Shown: positions 26,749 to 35,935, counted from the first letter of the stretch. The stretch is DNA of 64,000 nt from Bacillota bacterium (GCA_023391875.1 JAEWAB010000003.1:149129-213128); one strand, 5' to 3'. The notes: generated by a model not told the origin, from the sequence alone. Numbers and translations: made by a program.

Positions 26749-26782
26749 AGTAACGCTGAGTAAATCTTGGCGTTACTTTTTT
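26749..26782 (+). terminator. Terminator after the DUF326 gene
   Basis: AGTAACGC (26749-26756) with GCGTTACT (26770-26777) followed by TTTTT. Confidence 0.85.
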
Positions 26783-26811
26783 ACTTCTATCTTTCATTCG
26801 CAGAACCTTAT

Positions 26812-26841
26812 TTGACAGCAATAAAAAGATGAAAGTATAAT
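26812..26841 (+). promoter_or_regulatory. Promoter of the AraC-type regulator
   Basis: TTGACA (26812-26817) and TATAAT (26836-26841) with an 18-base spacer. Confidence 0.75.
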
Positions 26842-26882
26842 AAATGTAAATTCTGCTGTTGTTTAATGATGAAAGCAGGGGT

Positions 26883-27752
26883 ATGATGAATTATTACATA
26901 GGCCTTATTAAAGATATGGTAGACTACATTGAGCAAAACATCGGCGAGCGCCTCTCTTTAGAAAGCGTATCCGAGATATTCAATGTGTCGGAATTTCATT
27001 TTAACCGTATCTTCAAAACCGTCACGGGCACCACCCTCAAGCAGTACATTTTAAGCCGCAAGCTGACAAACGCCCTGCAATCCCTTGCTGCGACCGGCGC
27101 GCCTATCATCGAAATTGCCTACGACCTCGGCTTTGAATACCCCGAGGTCTTCAGCCGCGCATTCAAAAAGCAGTTTGGCATCGCGCCAAGCCGGTATCGC
27201 GCCGAAAAGCCTGCCGTGGACATCGCCCCAAAGGCGAATATCGTAGAGCGGGATTTTATCAACTACCGCGGCAGCCTCGCACTCAAAGGTGAGTTTATAT
27301 CTCTTGATGCGCTGACGTTGTGGGGCACCGATACCGAGGTGGCCGAAAACAGCGAGAATTTTAAGTATACGCTACAGGCAGCGGGGGAAGATTTTCTCGC
27401 TCAGGCCGGTAAGTTCCCCGCACTCAACCAAGATACCCTTTACGCGGCGGTAAACTGCCACGGGGAGGACAGCGGCGCCTACACCGTTTTTTACGGCATG
27501 AAGGCACGGGATACCGCGGATATACCTGAGCTAAAATCCCGCGTGATACCGGGCGGCCGGTACGTGCGGTTTGTATACAGCGGCGATATGTTTGATATCC
27601 GGGAAAGCTTTGTGGACGACCTGTACCGCTGGGTGATTGTAAAAGAGGTGACGCTGGCGCATAACGGGGTTGGGATGCTCAACATCTTTGCGCAGGACTA
27701 CCCTTCCACCCATGAGGTTTTAATCCTTGTACCTGTAAAGCAGCCTTCATAA
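26883..27752 (+). CDS. AraC-family regulator with GyrI-like C-terminal domain
   Basis: About 289 residues. Residues 1-105 hold two AraC helix-turn-helix units (LSLESVSEIFNVSEFHFNRI and IIEIAYDLGFEYPEVFSRAF, ending FGIAPSRYR). The rest resembles the GyrI/BacR effector-binding fold of multidrug-type regulators such as Rob and SbmC, beta-rich with VIPGGRYVRFVYSG. Start at 26883 (ATGATG) after AGGGG. The next gene, an SDR oxidoreductase, is 95 bases downstream in the same direction and may be its target. Confidence 0.85.
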   Translation: MMNYYIGLIKDMVDYIEQNIGERLSLESVSEIFNVSEFHFNRIFKTVTGTTLKQYILSRKLTNALQSLAATGAPIIEIAYDLGFEYPEVFSRAFKKQFGIAPSRYRAEKPAVDIAPKANIVERDFINYRGSLALKGEFISLDALTLWGTDTEVAENSENFKYTLQAAGEDFLAQAGKFPALNQDTLYAAVNCHGEDSGAYTVFYGMKARDTADIPELKSRVIPGGRYVRFVYSGDMFDIRESFVDDLYRWVIVKEVTLAHNGVGMLNIFAQDYPSTHEVLILVPVKQPS

Positions 27753-27847
27753 ATAGCAAGAAAGGTCATGCAGCCCGAGGCGTTTTAGGCGATACTGAGA
27801 ACAGAAGATAAAATCATGATTCGCCGGATGTATGGGGGTATGACAAA

Positions 27848-28690
27848 ATGAACCTGAAGGGAAAAGTTGCCATTGTAACGGGGGCGAGCCGCGGGGTCGG
27901 CAGAGGTATTGCGCAGGGCTTGGGCGAAGCGGGGGCAACCGTTTATGTGACGGGCCGAACCGAAAACGGTGACGCCTTGCCGGAGTTCTTACGTAAAACG
28001 GGCATTTACCAAACCGCAGAGGAGGTAACCGCGCTCGGCGGCACCGGCATCGCGCACCGATGCGACCACGCAAATGACGAGGAAACCAAAGCGCTTTTTG
28101 AGCGTGTGCTCTCGGAGCAGGGCAGGCTGGACATTCTGGTAAACAACGCCTGGGGCGGGAGCATTCACGCCACCCAGAGCTACTTTTATAACACGCCGTT
28201 CTGGCAGCAGCCGGTCGCCCTGTGGGACGACAATTCCCTTGTCGGGCTGCGGTCAAACTATGTTGCAAGCAGGCTTGCCGCCGACATCATGGCAAGGCAG
28301 CAGAGCGGGCTGATTGTTAACGTATCGTACTACGGCGGCAGGCGCTATTTTAACAACGTTGCCTACGGTGTGTGCAAGGCCGCGGTGGACCGCCTATCCG
28401 CCGATACCGGCCATGAACTGAAGCCATACGGGGTATCTGTATTCTCTTTATACCCCGGGCCGGTGAGCACCGAAGGGATGCTGGAATACGCAAAATACGA
28501 CCCTTCGGTAGACATAGGCGCCATGGAATCCCCTCAATTTATCGGCAGATGTGTAGCGGCGCTTGCTAATGACGAAAAAGCCATTGAAAAGAGCGGCCAG
28601 ATCTTAATAACCGCCGAGATTGCCGAGCAGTATGGCATCACCGATATAAACGGCAATAAGCCAAAATCCCAGCGGGCGGAGCTTTGGTAA
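27848..28690 (+). CDS. Short-chain dehydrogenase/reductase (DHRS1-like)
   Basis: 280 residues, classical SDR. NAD(P)-binding GASRGVGRGIAQ (residues 12-23), NNAWGG, and the catalytic YGVCKAAVDR Tyr-x-x-x-Lys with the Ser of NVSYYGGR before it. TGRTEN after the second beta strand suggests NADP preference. The arrangement with a 30-residue insertion after TGRT recalls the DHRS1 subgroup. Substrate unknown. AraC-type regulator precedes it. Confidence 0.85.
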   Translation: MNLKGKVAIVTGASRGVGRGIAQGLGEAGATVYVTGRTENGDALPEFLRKTGIYQTAEEVTALGGTGIAHRCDHANDEETKALFERVLSEQGRLDILVNNAWGGSIHATQSYFYNTPFWQQPVALWDDNSLVGLRSNYVASRLAADIMARQQSGLIVNVSYYGGRRYFNNVAYGVCKAAVDRLSADTGHELKPYGVSVFSLYPGPVSTEGMLEYAKYDPSVDIGAMESPQFIGRCVAALANDEKAIEKSGQILITAEIAEQYGITDINGNKPKSQRAELW

Positions 28691-28742
28691 GGGTGGTAGT
28701 CTAATAACCTTCCCCAAATAGCTTTTGAATCGTCCATAGTGT

Positions 28743-28776
28743 AAAGTGCTTACTTTCTTATAAAGTAAGCACTTTT
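28743..28776 (+). terminator. Terminator after the SDR gene
   Basis: AAAGTGCTTACTTT (28743-28756) pairs perfectly with AAAGTAAGCACTTT (28762-28775), then T residues. Confidence 0.9.
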
Positions 28777-28808
28777 ATCATTGATGAATGCTATTGCCAA
28801 ATCTATGC

Positions 28809-28837
28809 TTGACAATAATCGAATGAACGTTTATTAT
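28809..28837 (+). promoter_or_regulatory. tetR promoter with internal operator (operator 1)
   Basis: TTGACA (28809-28814), 17 bases, TATTAT (28832-28837). The spacer and -10 box form a palindromic operator AATAATCG-N6-CGTTTATTAT (28814-28837) that recurs twice before the aldo/keto reductase gene. The expected transcription start falls on or one base from the ATG at 28844. Confidence 0.7.
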
Positions 28838-28843
28838 AGAGCC

Positions 28844-29416
28844 ATGAGATACAAAGATGAAGCCAAAAGTGAATCGATTTTTAATGCGACCATCCAATTG
28901 CTCAACGAGATTGGCTTGGCTGAAATTTCTATGTCCAAAATCGCGAAGCGGGCACAGGTATCCCCCTCCACCATCTACGTCTATTTCGAGAACAAAGAGG
29001 ATATGCTCAACAAGCTGTATCTGAAAGTAAAGGCAAGGCTTAGCAGTGCGGCGCTTCGTAATATTGAGCCTTCCATGACAACCCGGGAAGCCTTTGAAAC
29101 GGGTATGAAAAACCTGATGGATTTTGCGCTGAACAACCGCGACGATTTTCTGTTTATGGAGCAGTTTTGTAATTCCCCGCTTATCAACAATGTGTCGCAC
29201 CAAGAAGGAATCGGTCTTTTCAAGCCGCTTTATGATATTGTTGAGCGCGGCAAAGAGCAGCGCCTGTTAAAACAACTTGACACTACCCTGTTGCTCGCCT
29301 ACTGCTCTATCCCCATGTTGCATATCGTAAAAGATCATTTTCTGGGTAACTTTGAGTTAAACGAGGATTCGCTGAATCAAATCATCCAGATGAGCTGGGA
29401 TGCGATAAAGGCATAA
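28844..29416 (+). CDS. TetR-family transcriptional repressor
   Basis: 190 residues. N-terminal TetR DNA-binding domain: SIFNATIQLLNEIGLAEISM, then SKIAKRAQVSPSTIYVYFEN (residues about 10-52). The C-terminal ligand domain is divergent. The start is taken at ATG 28844: the frame is open further upstream but that stretch contains the gene's own consensus promoter, so the message would be leaderless or nearly so and no ribosome site is seen. Operators at 28814, 29435 and 29508 suggest that it represses itself and the ferredoxin-fused aldo/keto reductase downstream. Confidence 0.85.
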   Translation: MRYKDEAKSESIFNATIQLLNEIGLAEISMSKIAKRAQVSPSTIYVYFENKEDMLNKLYLKVKARLSSAALRNIEPSMTTREAFETGMKNLMDFALNNRDDFLFMEQFCNSPLINNVSHQEGIGLFKPLYDIVERGKEQRLLKQLDTTLLLAYCSIPMLHIVKDHFLGNFELNEDSLNQIIQMSWDAIKA

Positions 29417-29434
29417 TATGCTTTTTTAACTATC

Positions 29435-29459
29435 ATTAAACGATTGTTCGATTATTAAT
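29435..29459 (+). promoter_or_regulatory. TetR operator 2
   Basis: ATTAAACG-N6-CGATTATTAAT, the same palindrome as in the tetR promoter (reverse half-sites AATAATCG and CGTTTAAT). Confidence 0.6.
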
Positions 29460-29507
29460 GGCGAAATCAAATTGAATTGAGATTTTTACCGGCACTTTAT
29501 ATACGAT

Positions 29508-29531
29508 ATTAAACGATTATTCGATTATTAT
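29508..29531 (+). promoter_or_regulatory. TetR operator 3
   Basis: ATTAAACG-N6-CGATTATTAT. Its right half contains TATTAT in the same position as the -10 box of the tetR promoter; a TTGAGA/TATACG pair (about 29476-29505) immediately upstream is an alternative promoter for the reductase gene. A leader of roughly 150 bases follows. Confidence 0.6.
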
Positions 29532-29687
29532 AGCAAAAAGAAGAGGTGCAGACAATTCGGCAATTACCTAAGGCCGAGCAGCCATATGCGTGAAACACTA
29601 AAAGTGTAGTGGTAGCTGCCACAGAGGCATTCACATAACAGTTCAGCCAGCTAGACTGCATGGCTGCAAGAAAAGGAGCGACAGAGC

Positions 29688-30911
29688 ATGTTATATCGTG
29701 AGATGGGCAAAACCGGCGACAAGGTTTCAATTTTGGGCTACGGCTGTATGCGCTTTCCCAGAAAGGACGGCAGAATAGACGAGGAGCGCACCGAGCGGCA
29801 GGTGATCTCCGCTATTGAGCGCGGGGTAAACTACTTTGATACCGCCTATATCTACCCGAACAGCGAAGCGGTGCTGGGCAGAATCCTCGCGAAGGGCTAC
29901 CGTGAAAGGGTGATGATTGCGACAAAGATGCCGCTTTTCATGATACACTCGCTCAAGGATATGGAAAACACCCTCGATACTTCGCTCAAACGCCTGCAAA
30001 CGGATTACATAGACTACTACCTTATACACAATATTAACAGCTTTGAAGGATGGCAGCGGCTAAAGCAGCTCGGCGTGGTGGATTTCCTCGCAAAGGCCAA
30101 ACAGGCGGGCAAAATCAGGCGGATCGGCTTCTCCTATCACGGGTCCGAGGGGCAGTTTAAGAGCGTGGTAGACGATTACCCGTGGGATTTTTGTCAGATG
30201 CAGTACAACTATCTGGATGAGCATACACAGGCGGGCAAGGCCGGGCTGGAGTATGCCGCCGAAAAAGGTCTGGGCGTCGTGATTATGGAGCCGCTGCGCG
30301 GCGGGCTGCTGGCGCGCAAGATGCCCGAGCAGGTAGAGGAGGTATGGAAGCAGGCGGATAAAAACAAAACGCCCGTGGAATGGGCACTGCGCTGGGTGTG
30401 GAACCACCCGCAGGTTACACTGCTTTTATCGGGCATGAACGAGGAAGCGCATATTGAAGAAAACCTGTGCATCGCCGAGGATGCGTTACCCCTTTCGATG
30501 TCTGAACGCGACCTTGAGACGGTAGACAAGGTAAAGGCACTTTTCTTAAAGCTGCTCAAGGTGGGGTGCACCGGCTGCGGGTACTGTATGCCCTGCCCCG
30601 CCGGGGTGAACATCCCCATGTGTTTTGCCTTTTATAACAACAAGTATCTGTTTAACGAAAATCACACCCAGTTTCAATACATGGGCTTTATGGGCGGCTT
30701 AGACGGCGGCAAGCCCTCCTATGCCTCTCTATGCGTCGGCTGCGGCAAATGCGAGAAGCACTGCCCGCAGAACCTGCCCATCCGCAGCCGTCTTAAAGAG
30801 GTATCACGCGATCTGGAGGGCTTCTACTTTAAGCCGGTAACGGGGCTGGTGCGGGGCTATTATAAGCTTCGCGGCAGGGGTAAAACCAAGCAGGATGTAA
30901 ACGCGGGCTAA
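29688..30911 (+). CDS. Aldo/keto reductase fused to a 2[4Fe-4S] ferredoxin domain
   Basis: 407 residues. Residues 1-285 are an AKR TIM barrel (GYGCMRFPRKDGRIDEE, NYFDTAYIYPNSE with catalytic Asp/Tyr, DYYLIHNINSFE with His, IRRIGFSYHG). The C-terminal third carries CTGCGYCMPCPAGVNIP and CVGCGKCEKHCPQNLPI, two clusters of the ferredoxin type. Such fusions are common in Clostridia and probably pass electrons between ferredoxin and a carbonyl substrate; the substrate is unknown. AAGGAG precedes the ATG. Probably controlled by the TetR repressor upstream. Confidence 0.92.
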   Translation: MLYREMGKTGDKVSILGYGCMRFPRKDGRIDEERTERQVISAIERGVNYFDTAYIYPNSEAVLGRILAKGYRERVMIATKMPLFMIHSLKDMENTLDTSLKRLQTDYIDYYLIHNINSFEGWQRLKQLGVVDFLAKAKQAGKIRRIGFSYHGSEGQFKSVVDDYPWDFCQMQYNYLDEHTQAGKAGLEYAAEKGLGVVIMEPLRGGLLARKMPEQVEEVWKQADKNKTPVEWALRWVWNHPQVTLLLSGMNEEAHIEENLCIAEDALPLSMSERDLETVDKVKALFLKLLKVGCTGCGYCMPCPAGVNIPMCFAFYNNKYLFNENHTQFQYMGFMGGLDGGKPSYASLCVGCGKCEKHCPQNLPIRSRLKEVSRDLEGFYFKPVTGLVRGYYKLRGRGKTKQDVNAG

Positions 30912-30931
30912 GACTGCGATTTCTGTTATTT

Positions 30932-31447
30932 CTAAAGGTCCCTGCGCAGGATGTAATCGGTCTGCCTGTCCTGCCCCAGATAAAAATCATGCCGCCCCAT
31001 CTCATAAAACCCGTTGCGCTTGTAGAACCGAAGGGCACCTTCGTTTTGTTCCCACACACCCAGCCACAGGTAGGCTTTCTGAAGGCTCTCCCCCATCTCG
31101 GCCGCCTTGTTCAGCAGCATGCCACCCAGGCCGCTGCCCTGAAAGCCCGCCGCTACATAAATGCGCTCGACCTCTAACGAAGCAGGGTCGTGGATGTCGG
31201 TTTGCGCGTCACAGTCGTTGAGCTTCAGGTAGCCGCACAGGGTATCCTGCATATACAGAAAGTAAAAATGCGAGTGGATATTCAAAAGCTCGGCAAGCAG
31301 CATATCCTCGTTAAACGCCTTTTTGAGGTAGGCCTCCATGTTCTCGGGGGTATTGAGGTGCGCAAACGCGTCACAGAAGGTTTTGCGCGAAAGCTGCTGT
31401 AAGGCAGGCAGGTCGTCTGGGGTGCACGCTCTGATATGATACTGCAT
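30932..31447 (-). CDS. GNAT-family N-acetyltransferase
   Basis: 171 residues. One GNAT domain: IRACTPDDLPALQQLSRKTF at the N-terminus, LEVERIYVAAGFQGSGLGGM (acetyl-CoA pyrophosphate loop QGSGLG, near residue 112), YLWLGVWEQNEGALRFYKRN and FYEMGRHDFYLG. Resembles spermidine/phosphinothricin-type acetyltransferases in length and ending. Acceptor unknown. Convergent with the aldo/keto reductase gene, 20 bases apart. Confidence 0.88.
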   Translation of the reverse strand: MQYHIRACTPDDLPALQQLSRKTFCDAFAHLNTPENMEAYLKKAFNEDMLLAELLNIHSHFYFLYMQDTLCGYLKLNDCDAQTDIHDPASLEVERIYVAAGFQGSGLGGMLLNKAAEMGESLQKAYLWLGVWEQNEGALRFYKRNGFYEMGRHDFYLGQDRQTDYILRRDL

Positions 31448-31580
31448 AGGGTGCTCCTGTTATAAAAGATGTCGCACAGGCAGACCCCGTAAAGGATAAC
31501 CGGTGCGACATTATTATAGCATAAATTCCTATAAAATTGCAGACCGGCGAGGCCGACAGGCTAAAATGATGCAAGAATAT

Positions 31581-31624
31581 AAGCCCCTCAGTTGTAGAAA
31601 AACCACACTACAACCGAGGGGCTT
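31581..31624. terminator. Terminator downstream of GH9
   Basis: Seventeen-base perfect inverted repeat (31581-31597 with 31608-31624). It follows the GH9 stop on the minus strand, with TATATTCTTG-type A/T-rich sequence after it. Confidence 0.8.
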
Positions 31625-31648
31625 ATTGAATATTATGGTGAAATGCTA

Positions 31649-33973
31649 TTAATACAAATCCGCAATCAACCACATCAGGCGGCAGGTGGTTTGACCCCAA
31701 ATCTCTTTATAGGTGGGCGCAATCTGCATCGGGAAAAACGGCTCATCGAGATTTTCAAAGGTCTCAAAGCCAACCGGGACAGCCCCCACCAACTGGTCGG
31801 AGAACGCCACATACAGCGGCGGATAATCGTACCCCTCGCCGTACACGCTGCTGGCTGCATAAGGATTGCATCCGAGTATCCACTCGATTTGGTGAACCGC
31901 GATATTGAGCAGTTCTTTATCTCTAAGCGCCTTGGCAACACAGGTGGCCGCCTTGGCCTTGGCCATAAGGGTGGCAAAAAACCCGCGGAACTGATACGCC
32001 ACCGGGAATTTGCGCAGATAAAACGTTTCGTTAAGCTTTATGCCGTTGCGCACCTGTTCGTTGTATTCCGCCATGGTGGGGGCGCCGCTGGAACGATCCC
32101 CTTCGTGTGAAAAGCGGGAATAGTCGGTATTATCCACCTCATAGATGGCGCTGGGCAGGATGCCATACGGCTCGATTAGCTTGGCGGTATCCTTAATATA
32201 CCCGCCATAGAGTGCGAGGCTTTCTCTCCACAAAGGAGCGTCCGGATGGTTGGGCGCCAGGGTATAAAGGCAGCTAAGCGCCTGCACGGGGGTATTTTCG
32301 TAGCTTCTGTGATAGAACGAGAGGATTCTCTGCTTCTTCGTGGTTTCAAAGAAGAATCCGCTTAAGGGGATGGTAAAGTCCTCCCGTTTCTCTTTTTGCT
32401 GACAGTCCATGACGATACGCGCGTTCTGCACCGCAAAGTCGAGATACCTTGCTTCGTTGGTTGTGGCGTACAGCTCGCAGCCCGCTACCGCAAGCATACC
32501 GTAGTACACCACCTCGGCGTAGCCTTTGTCTATAACCCCGACGCGAGCGAGGGCGAACTCAAAATCCTCCTTCGCGCAGCGCAGGCACCACTGCGAGAAC
32601 ACCGGGTCATCGGTATACATGCGTGCGGCCTTGGCACAAAGCGCGGCTGCCATGAAATTATCAATGGCGTTGTTCTGCGCGTGGGAGGTTAGGTCGTCTT
32701 TGTCGCCCGAGATGTTGTTGGTCCAGATACCAATCAGGCAGCCGCCGCTGCGGTAGCCGTCGCCGAAGCGGGTGCGCATTACCCAATTAAGCCCCCAGCG
32801 GGCCTCCTCCATAAGGCGCTCATAAAGCTCAGGCTCCTTATGCTGCACGGCTTGTGCCAAATCAAGTATCGCAACCGCGCAATCGATGGTTTTCATGAGG
32901 TTTTGAGAAAGATCGCCCGCGTCGTGCCACCCGCCCGAGACGCATACCTTGCGCCCGTCCGGGTGAACGCTCATCACATCCTGATGGCAGATGGAATGTA
33001 CGCCGGGGATGTCCGCACCGCAGCGTTCGGTGTAGAAGAAATTGAGGGTCTTCCACGCGGCGGCAAGATAGGCTTCGTCGCCGATATAGAAAGGCTTGGA
33101 GGCAAGGGTGCCGATATGCAGCGTATACCTGCCGGGGACGTCGAAGGCAGTGAAATCCAGCCGCTTAAAGCCGTTCTCTAACGGTTTTGCATCGGCGGTA
33201 AAAACCTCCTGCCCCTGTTCATCTTTTAGGCAAAAGCTGTTCTGGGCGCAATGCTGTACGATCGCCTGCTTTTCAAAGCCGAGGCGGTAGCCGCTGTGGC
33301 AGTAAGCGATTTGGTTCTTTCTAAGGTCAAAACCAAGGTAGTTCTCTTCTTCTACCACTTCAAGCCGCAGATCGTCGAAATAAACGCTCGTCTCCTGTGC
33401 GCCCTCCGGCAGGTTGCCCATCAAGGATACCCCCATCGAGACAGCGGTTACACAGTCACGGTAGATATAAGGGATCTCCCACACCACATGGTGCCACTCA
33501 CCCGGGGTAAGGCAGGGGTAGTGCGTACCCTCAAAGCGTCCGGGTTTGGGCATGATTTGCTCTCCGGCGTTATGCACCGACATGGTGAGATAAAGGCAGT
33601 GAAAGCCCGGTGCCTCTACATAAATCCAAACTGAAAGTCGATTGTACCGCGTGATGTCTTCATTATTAAGCGGGCGGTACAGCTCGGTGCAGGCATAGGC
33701 GCGGTTGCGTTCATTTTTAACGGCAAGGGTCGTGGGCACGGTAATCCTGGCGCTGCCCTCGCCCGACACGGTTTTATCGGGGCTTATCGATAAGGTGCCG
33801 GGGCCGTCCAGACGTATCTTGTAAAAATCCTCGGTAAGCGAAAGCTTTCTTGTATCTGTTACAGGCTTATTCAGCCATCGGGTTTCGGCGGCATCCTCAA
33901 GGTCGGGTTCCATGCCCATTTTAAGGTATCGGCTCTTTTCCAATTGTTGCTTTAATTTTGGGTCCAACTTCAT
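31649..33973 (-). CDS. Cytosolic GH9 glycoside hydrolase with N-terminal carbohydrate-binding and Ig-like domains
   Basis: 774 residues without a signal peptide. Residues about 40-215 are a CBM-like beta sandwich (LSVWIYVEAPGFHCLYLTM, WHHVVWEIPYIYRD, SVYFDDLRLEVVEE); 220-305 form the CelD_N Ig-like domain (NQIAYCHSGYRLGFEK, FDVPGRYTL); 310-774 are the GH9 barrel with the base Asp pair in SGGWHDAGDLSQN and the acid Glu probably in APTYKEIWGQTT. Most secreted GH9 enzymes are cellulases; intracellular members include beta-glucosidases and exo-beta-glucosaminidases. It follows the ABC genes on the same strand, so it cuts what they import. Confidence 0.88.
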   Translation of the reverse strand: MKLDPKLKQQLEKSRYLKMGMEPDLEDAAETRWLNKPVTDTRKLSLTEDFYKIRLDGPGTLSISPDKTVSGEGSARITVPTTLAVKNERNRAYACTELYRPLNNEDITRYNRLSVWIYVEAPGFHCLYLTMSVHNAGEQIMPKPGRFEGTHYPCLTPGEWHHVVWEIPYIYRDCVTAVSMGVSLMGNLPEGAQETSVYFDDLRLEVVEEENYLGFDLRKNQIAYCHSGYRLGFEKQAIVQHCAQNSFCLKDEQGQEVFTADAKPLENGFKRLDFTAFDVPGRYTLHIGTLASKPFYIGDEAYLAAAWKTLNFFYTERCGADIPGVHSICHQDVMSVHPDGRKVCVSGGWHDAGDLSQNLMKTIDCAVAILDLAQAVQHKEPELYERLMEEARWGLNWVMRTRFGDGYRSGGCLIGIWTNNISGDKDDLTSHAQNNAIDNFMAAALCAKAARMYTDDPVFSQWCLRCAKEDFEFALARVGVIDKGYAEVVYYGMLAVAGCELYATTNEARYLDFAVQNARIVMDCQQKEKREDFTIPLSGFFFETTKKQRILSFYHRSYENTPVQALSCLYTLAPNHPDAPLWRESLALYGGYIKDTAKLIEPYGILPSAIYEVDNTDYSRFSHEGDRSSGAPTMAEYNEQVRNGIKLNETFYLRKFPVAYQFRGFFATLMAKAKAATCVAKALRDKELLNIAVHQIEWILGCNPYAASSVYGEGYDYPPLYVAFSDQLVGAVPVGFETFENLDEPFFPMQIAPTYKEIWGQTTCRLMWLIADLY

Positions 33974-34058
33974 TCTCCTTTTTAGCGGCCATATTCTTAG
34001 CAGCCGGCTGATTACATCTAAGCTTTGACTGGGATGATAATGAAGGGTACTGATATTT

Positions 34059-34096
34059 ATTATAGCTGAAACTTGCTCAAATTGAAAGCGGTTTCA
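34059..34096 (-). promoter_or_regulatory. GH9 promoter with cre-like operator
   Basis: A TATAAT -10 box (34059-34064 on the minus strand) lies 17 bases from a weak -35 that overlaps the palindromic TGAAAGCGGTTTCA (34083-34096). This matches the catabolite-responsive element recognised by CcpA and other LacI-family proteins, and its place over the -35 box implies repression. Confidence 0.6.
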
Positions 34097-34118
34097 TCCG
34101 ATTGTCTCCATGAATCGT

Positions 34119-34148
34119 GGAGCGTGCCTTCAGTTAAAGGCACGCTCC
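34119..34148 (-). terminator. Hairpin at the end of the second ABC operon
   Basis: GGAGCGTGCCTT (34119-34130) pairs with AAGGCACGCTCC (34137-34148), 12 perfect pairs, 41 bases after the permease stop. No clear U-run follows, so termination may be partial. Confidence 0.65.
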
Positions 34149-34188
34149 AAATCACAGTGATTCCTTGTGCAGTACCGCAAGGGTTATA

Positions 34189-35022
34189 TCAGCCCTTGAT
34201 TGCGCCTGCTAAGGTTTGAATAAAATACTTCTGGAAGATTACGAATACCACAATCGTCGGGATAATGCTGATAACCGTACCGGCCGCGATATAACCGAAG
34301 TTATAGGCGAACTGTCCGCCCAAGAATTTCAGCGCGGCGGCAAGCGGGTACTGCTCGGGGTTTAACACGATGATCGGCCAGAGAAAGTTGTTCCATTTGC
34401 TGATAAAGTCGAAGATGATCACCGTCGCGACCGCCGGCATAACCTCAGGGAGCATGATCTTGTGCCAGATCTTTAGCTCCGACGCGCCGTCAATTCTCGC
34501 AGCCTCGAGCATTTCATTCGGAATGCTATAATAAGACTGCCGCAGCAGGATGATGCTAAATACGGTAACTGAGCTTGACACAATTACCGCAAGGTAGGAA
34601 TGTATAAGATGAAGATTGGTAATGGTTAAGTAGTTTACCACCATACCAGCTGCAGCAGGTAAAATCATGGTGCTGAGCAGCGCGCCGTTGACGATTTTTT
34701 TGCCGTAAAACTCCATCTTCGCCAAGGGATACGCGCACATGGACGAAAACACCACATCAATCAGAATGCAGAAGAAGGTCATGATAACGGTGTTTAAAAA
34801 GTACATGGGGATATACATAAAGTTGACGACGCCAATATAGTTTTCGAGCGTGGGATGGGTTGGTATGAGCGTTAGCTCATAGATATTCTGGCCCGATTTA
34901 AACGAGGTGGACAAAATCCAGAAGAAGGGGCCGGCACAGATTATACCCAGTATGATAAGTACCAAATAAATGAAAAACTTTGATACAAATTTTTTGATTA
35001 ATTTTTTATTACGGCTATTCAC
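34189..35022 (-). CDS. Sugar ABC transporter permease (MalG type), second system
   Basis: 277 residues. Six membrane helices starting with FFIYLVLIILGIICAGPFFW. EAA loop IPNEMLEAARIDGASELKIW near residue 180, then IMLPEVMPAV. Ends QTLAGAIKG. Starts at GTG 35020-35022 and overlaps the partner permease by 8 bases. Confidence 0.93.
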   Translation of the reverse strand: MNSRNKKLIKKFVSKFFIYLVLIILGIICAGPFFWILSTSFKSGQNIYELTLIPTHPTLENYIGVVNFMYIPMYFLNTVIMTFFCILIDVVFSSMCAYPLAKMEFYGKKIVNGALLSTMILPAAAGMVVNYLTITNLHLIHSYLAVIVSSSVTVFSIILLRQSYYSIPNEMLEAARIDGASELKIWHKIMLPEVMPAVATVIIFDFISKWNNFLWPIIVLNPEQYPLAAALKFLGGQFAYNFGYIAAGTVISIIPTIVVFVIFQKYFIQTLAGAIKG

Positions 35023-35935
35023 TTAAGTTCATACCGCCCTTTCTCCCATAGAAGAATATGATCGAGCTTAGTGTAATGGTAATAATGGAGGTGAGCAGGC
35101 CTATTGCGGACGAATAGCCAAACTCAAAGTTTACGAAGGCTGTTTGGTAGGTATAGTAGTGAATAACCATCGAGGCCTTATCCGGGCCGCCGTCTGTCAT
35201 TGCAAATACAACGTCGAATACGCCTATGGCTGAAAGCAGTGAGAGCAGGCTGCAAAACCAGATATACGGCTTGAGCAAGGGGAGTGTAATCCTGGTAAAG
35301 GTGATAAAGCCGCCCGCACCATCAATGTGCGCGGCCTCCTCAATGTCGGTGGGGATAGACTGCAGGCCCGCAAGATAAAGCATCATGTAGTACCCTAAGC
35401 CCTGCCATATCGTTACGAACATCAGCGAAAACATGACGATATGTACATCATTCAAGAATAAGATCGGGGCGTTAATCAGATGCATAATCGTAAGCAGCTT
35501 ATTGATAACACCGTTCTGATCAAACAGCAGGCTCCAGATGATGGAGACCGCAATCATTGAAGTAACCACGGGGATATAGAACAGCACCTTAAAAAAGGTT
35601 ATACCGCGAATCTTTTTATTTACAACAACGGCTAAAATGATGGATAAAATCTGCAGAGGCGGAACAACCAAAACAAAGAATACGGAATTGAGCAGCGATA
35701 CCCAAAAATCGCTATCCATCAGCGCCCTTTTAAAGTTATCAAAACCAACAAAACTCGTTTCATTTAAAACAGAGTAGTCTGTAAATGCCAGCGGCAGGCT
35801 GAATACTATGGGGTAGAATACAAAGGTGACTAAAAGGACAAGAGCAGGCGCCATAAACAGAAAGGCAATAATCGTATTCCTTCTCTTGGAATATGCGGAT
35901 AGCCCATACTTCTTTGCGGAAAGAGGCTTGTACAA
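35015..35935 (-). CDS. Sugar ABC transporter permease (MalF type), second system
   Basis: About 306 residues. Six membrane helices (TIIAFLFMAPALVLLVTFVF first). EAA loop IPTDIEEAAHIDGAGGFITF near residue 200. Works with the permease at 34189 and the lipoprotein at 36192. TTG 35933-35935 lies eight bases after GGAG; a GTG at 35944 would overlap that site. Between this gene and the binding-protein gene lie a hairpin and copy 2 of the dispersed palindromic element. Confidence 0.92.
   Translation of the reverse strand: MYKPLSAKKYGLSAYSKRRNTIIAFLFMAPALVLLVTFVFYPIVFSLPLAFTDYSVLNETSFVGFDNFKRALMDSDFWVSLLNSVFFVLVVPPLQILSIILAVVVNKKIRGITFFKVLFYIPVVTSMIAVSIIWSLLFDQNGVINKLLTIMHLINAPILFLNDVHIVMFSLMFVTIWQGLGYYMMLYLAGLQSIPTDIEEAAHIDGAGGFITFTRITLPLLKPYIWFCSLLSLLSAIGVFDVVFAMTDGGPDKASMVIHYYTYQTAFVNFEFGYSSAIGLLTSIITITLSSIIFFYGRKGGMNLSE

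Noticed and set aside
27747..28268. 173-codon minus-strand frame over the SDR gene
   Set aside because: Arg/Pro/Cys-rich composition typical of a non-coding frame; the SDR frame has cofactor and catalytic motifs.
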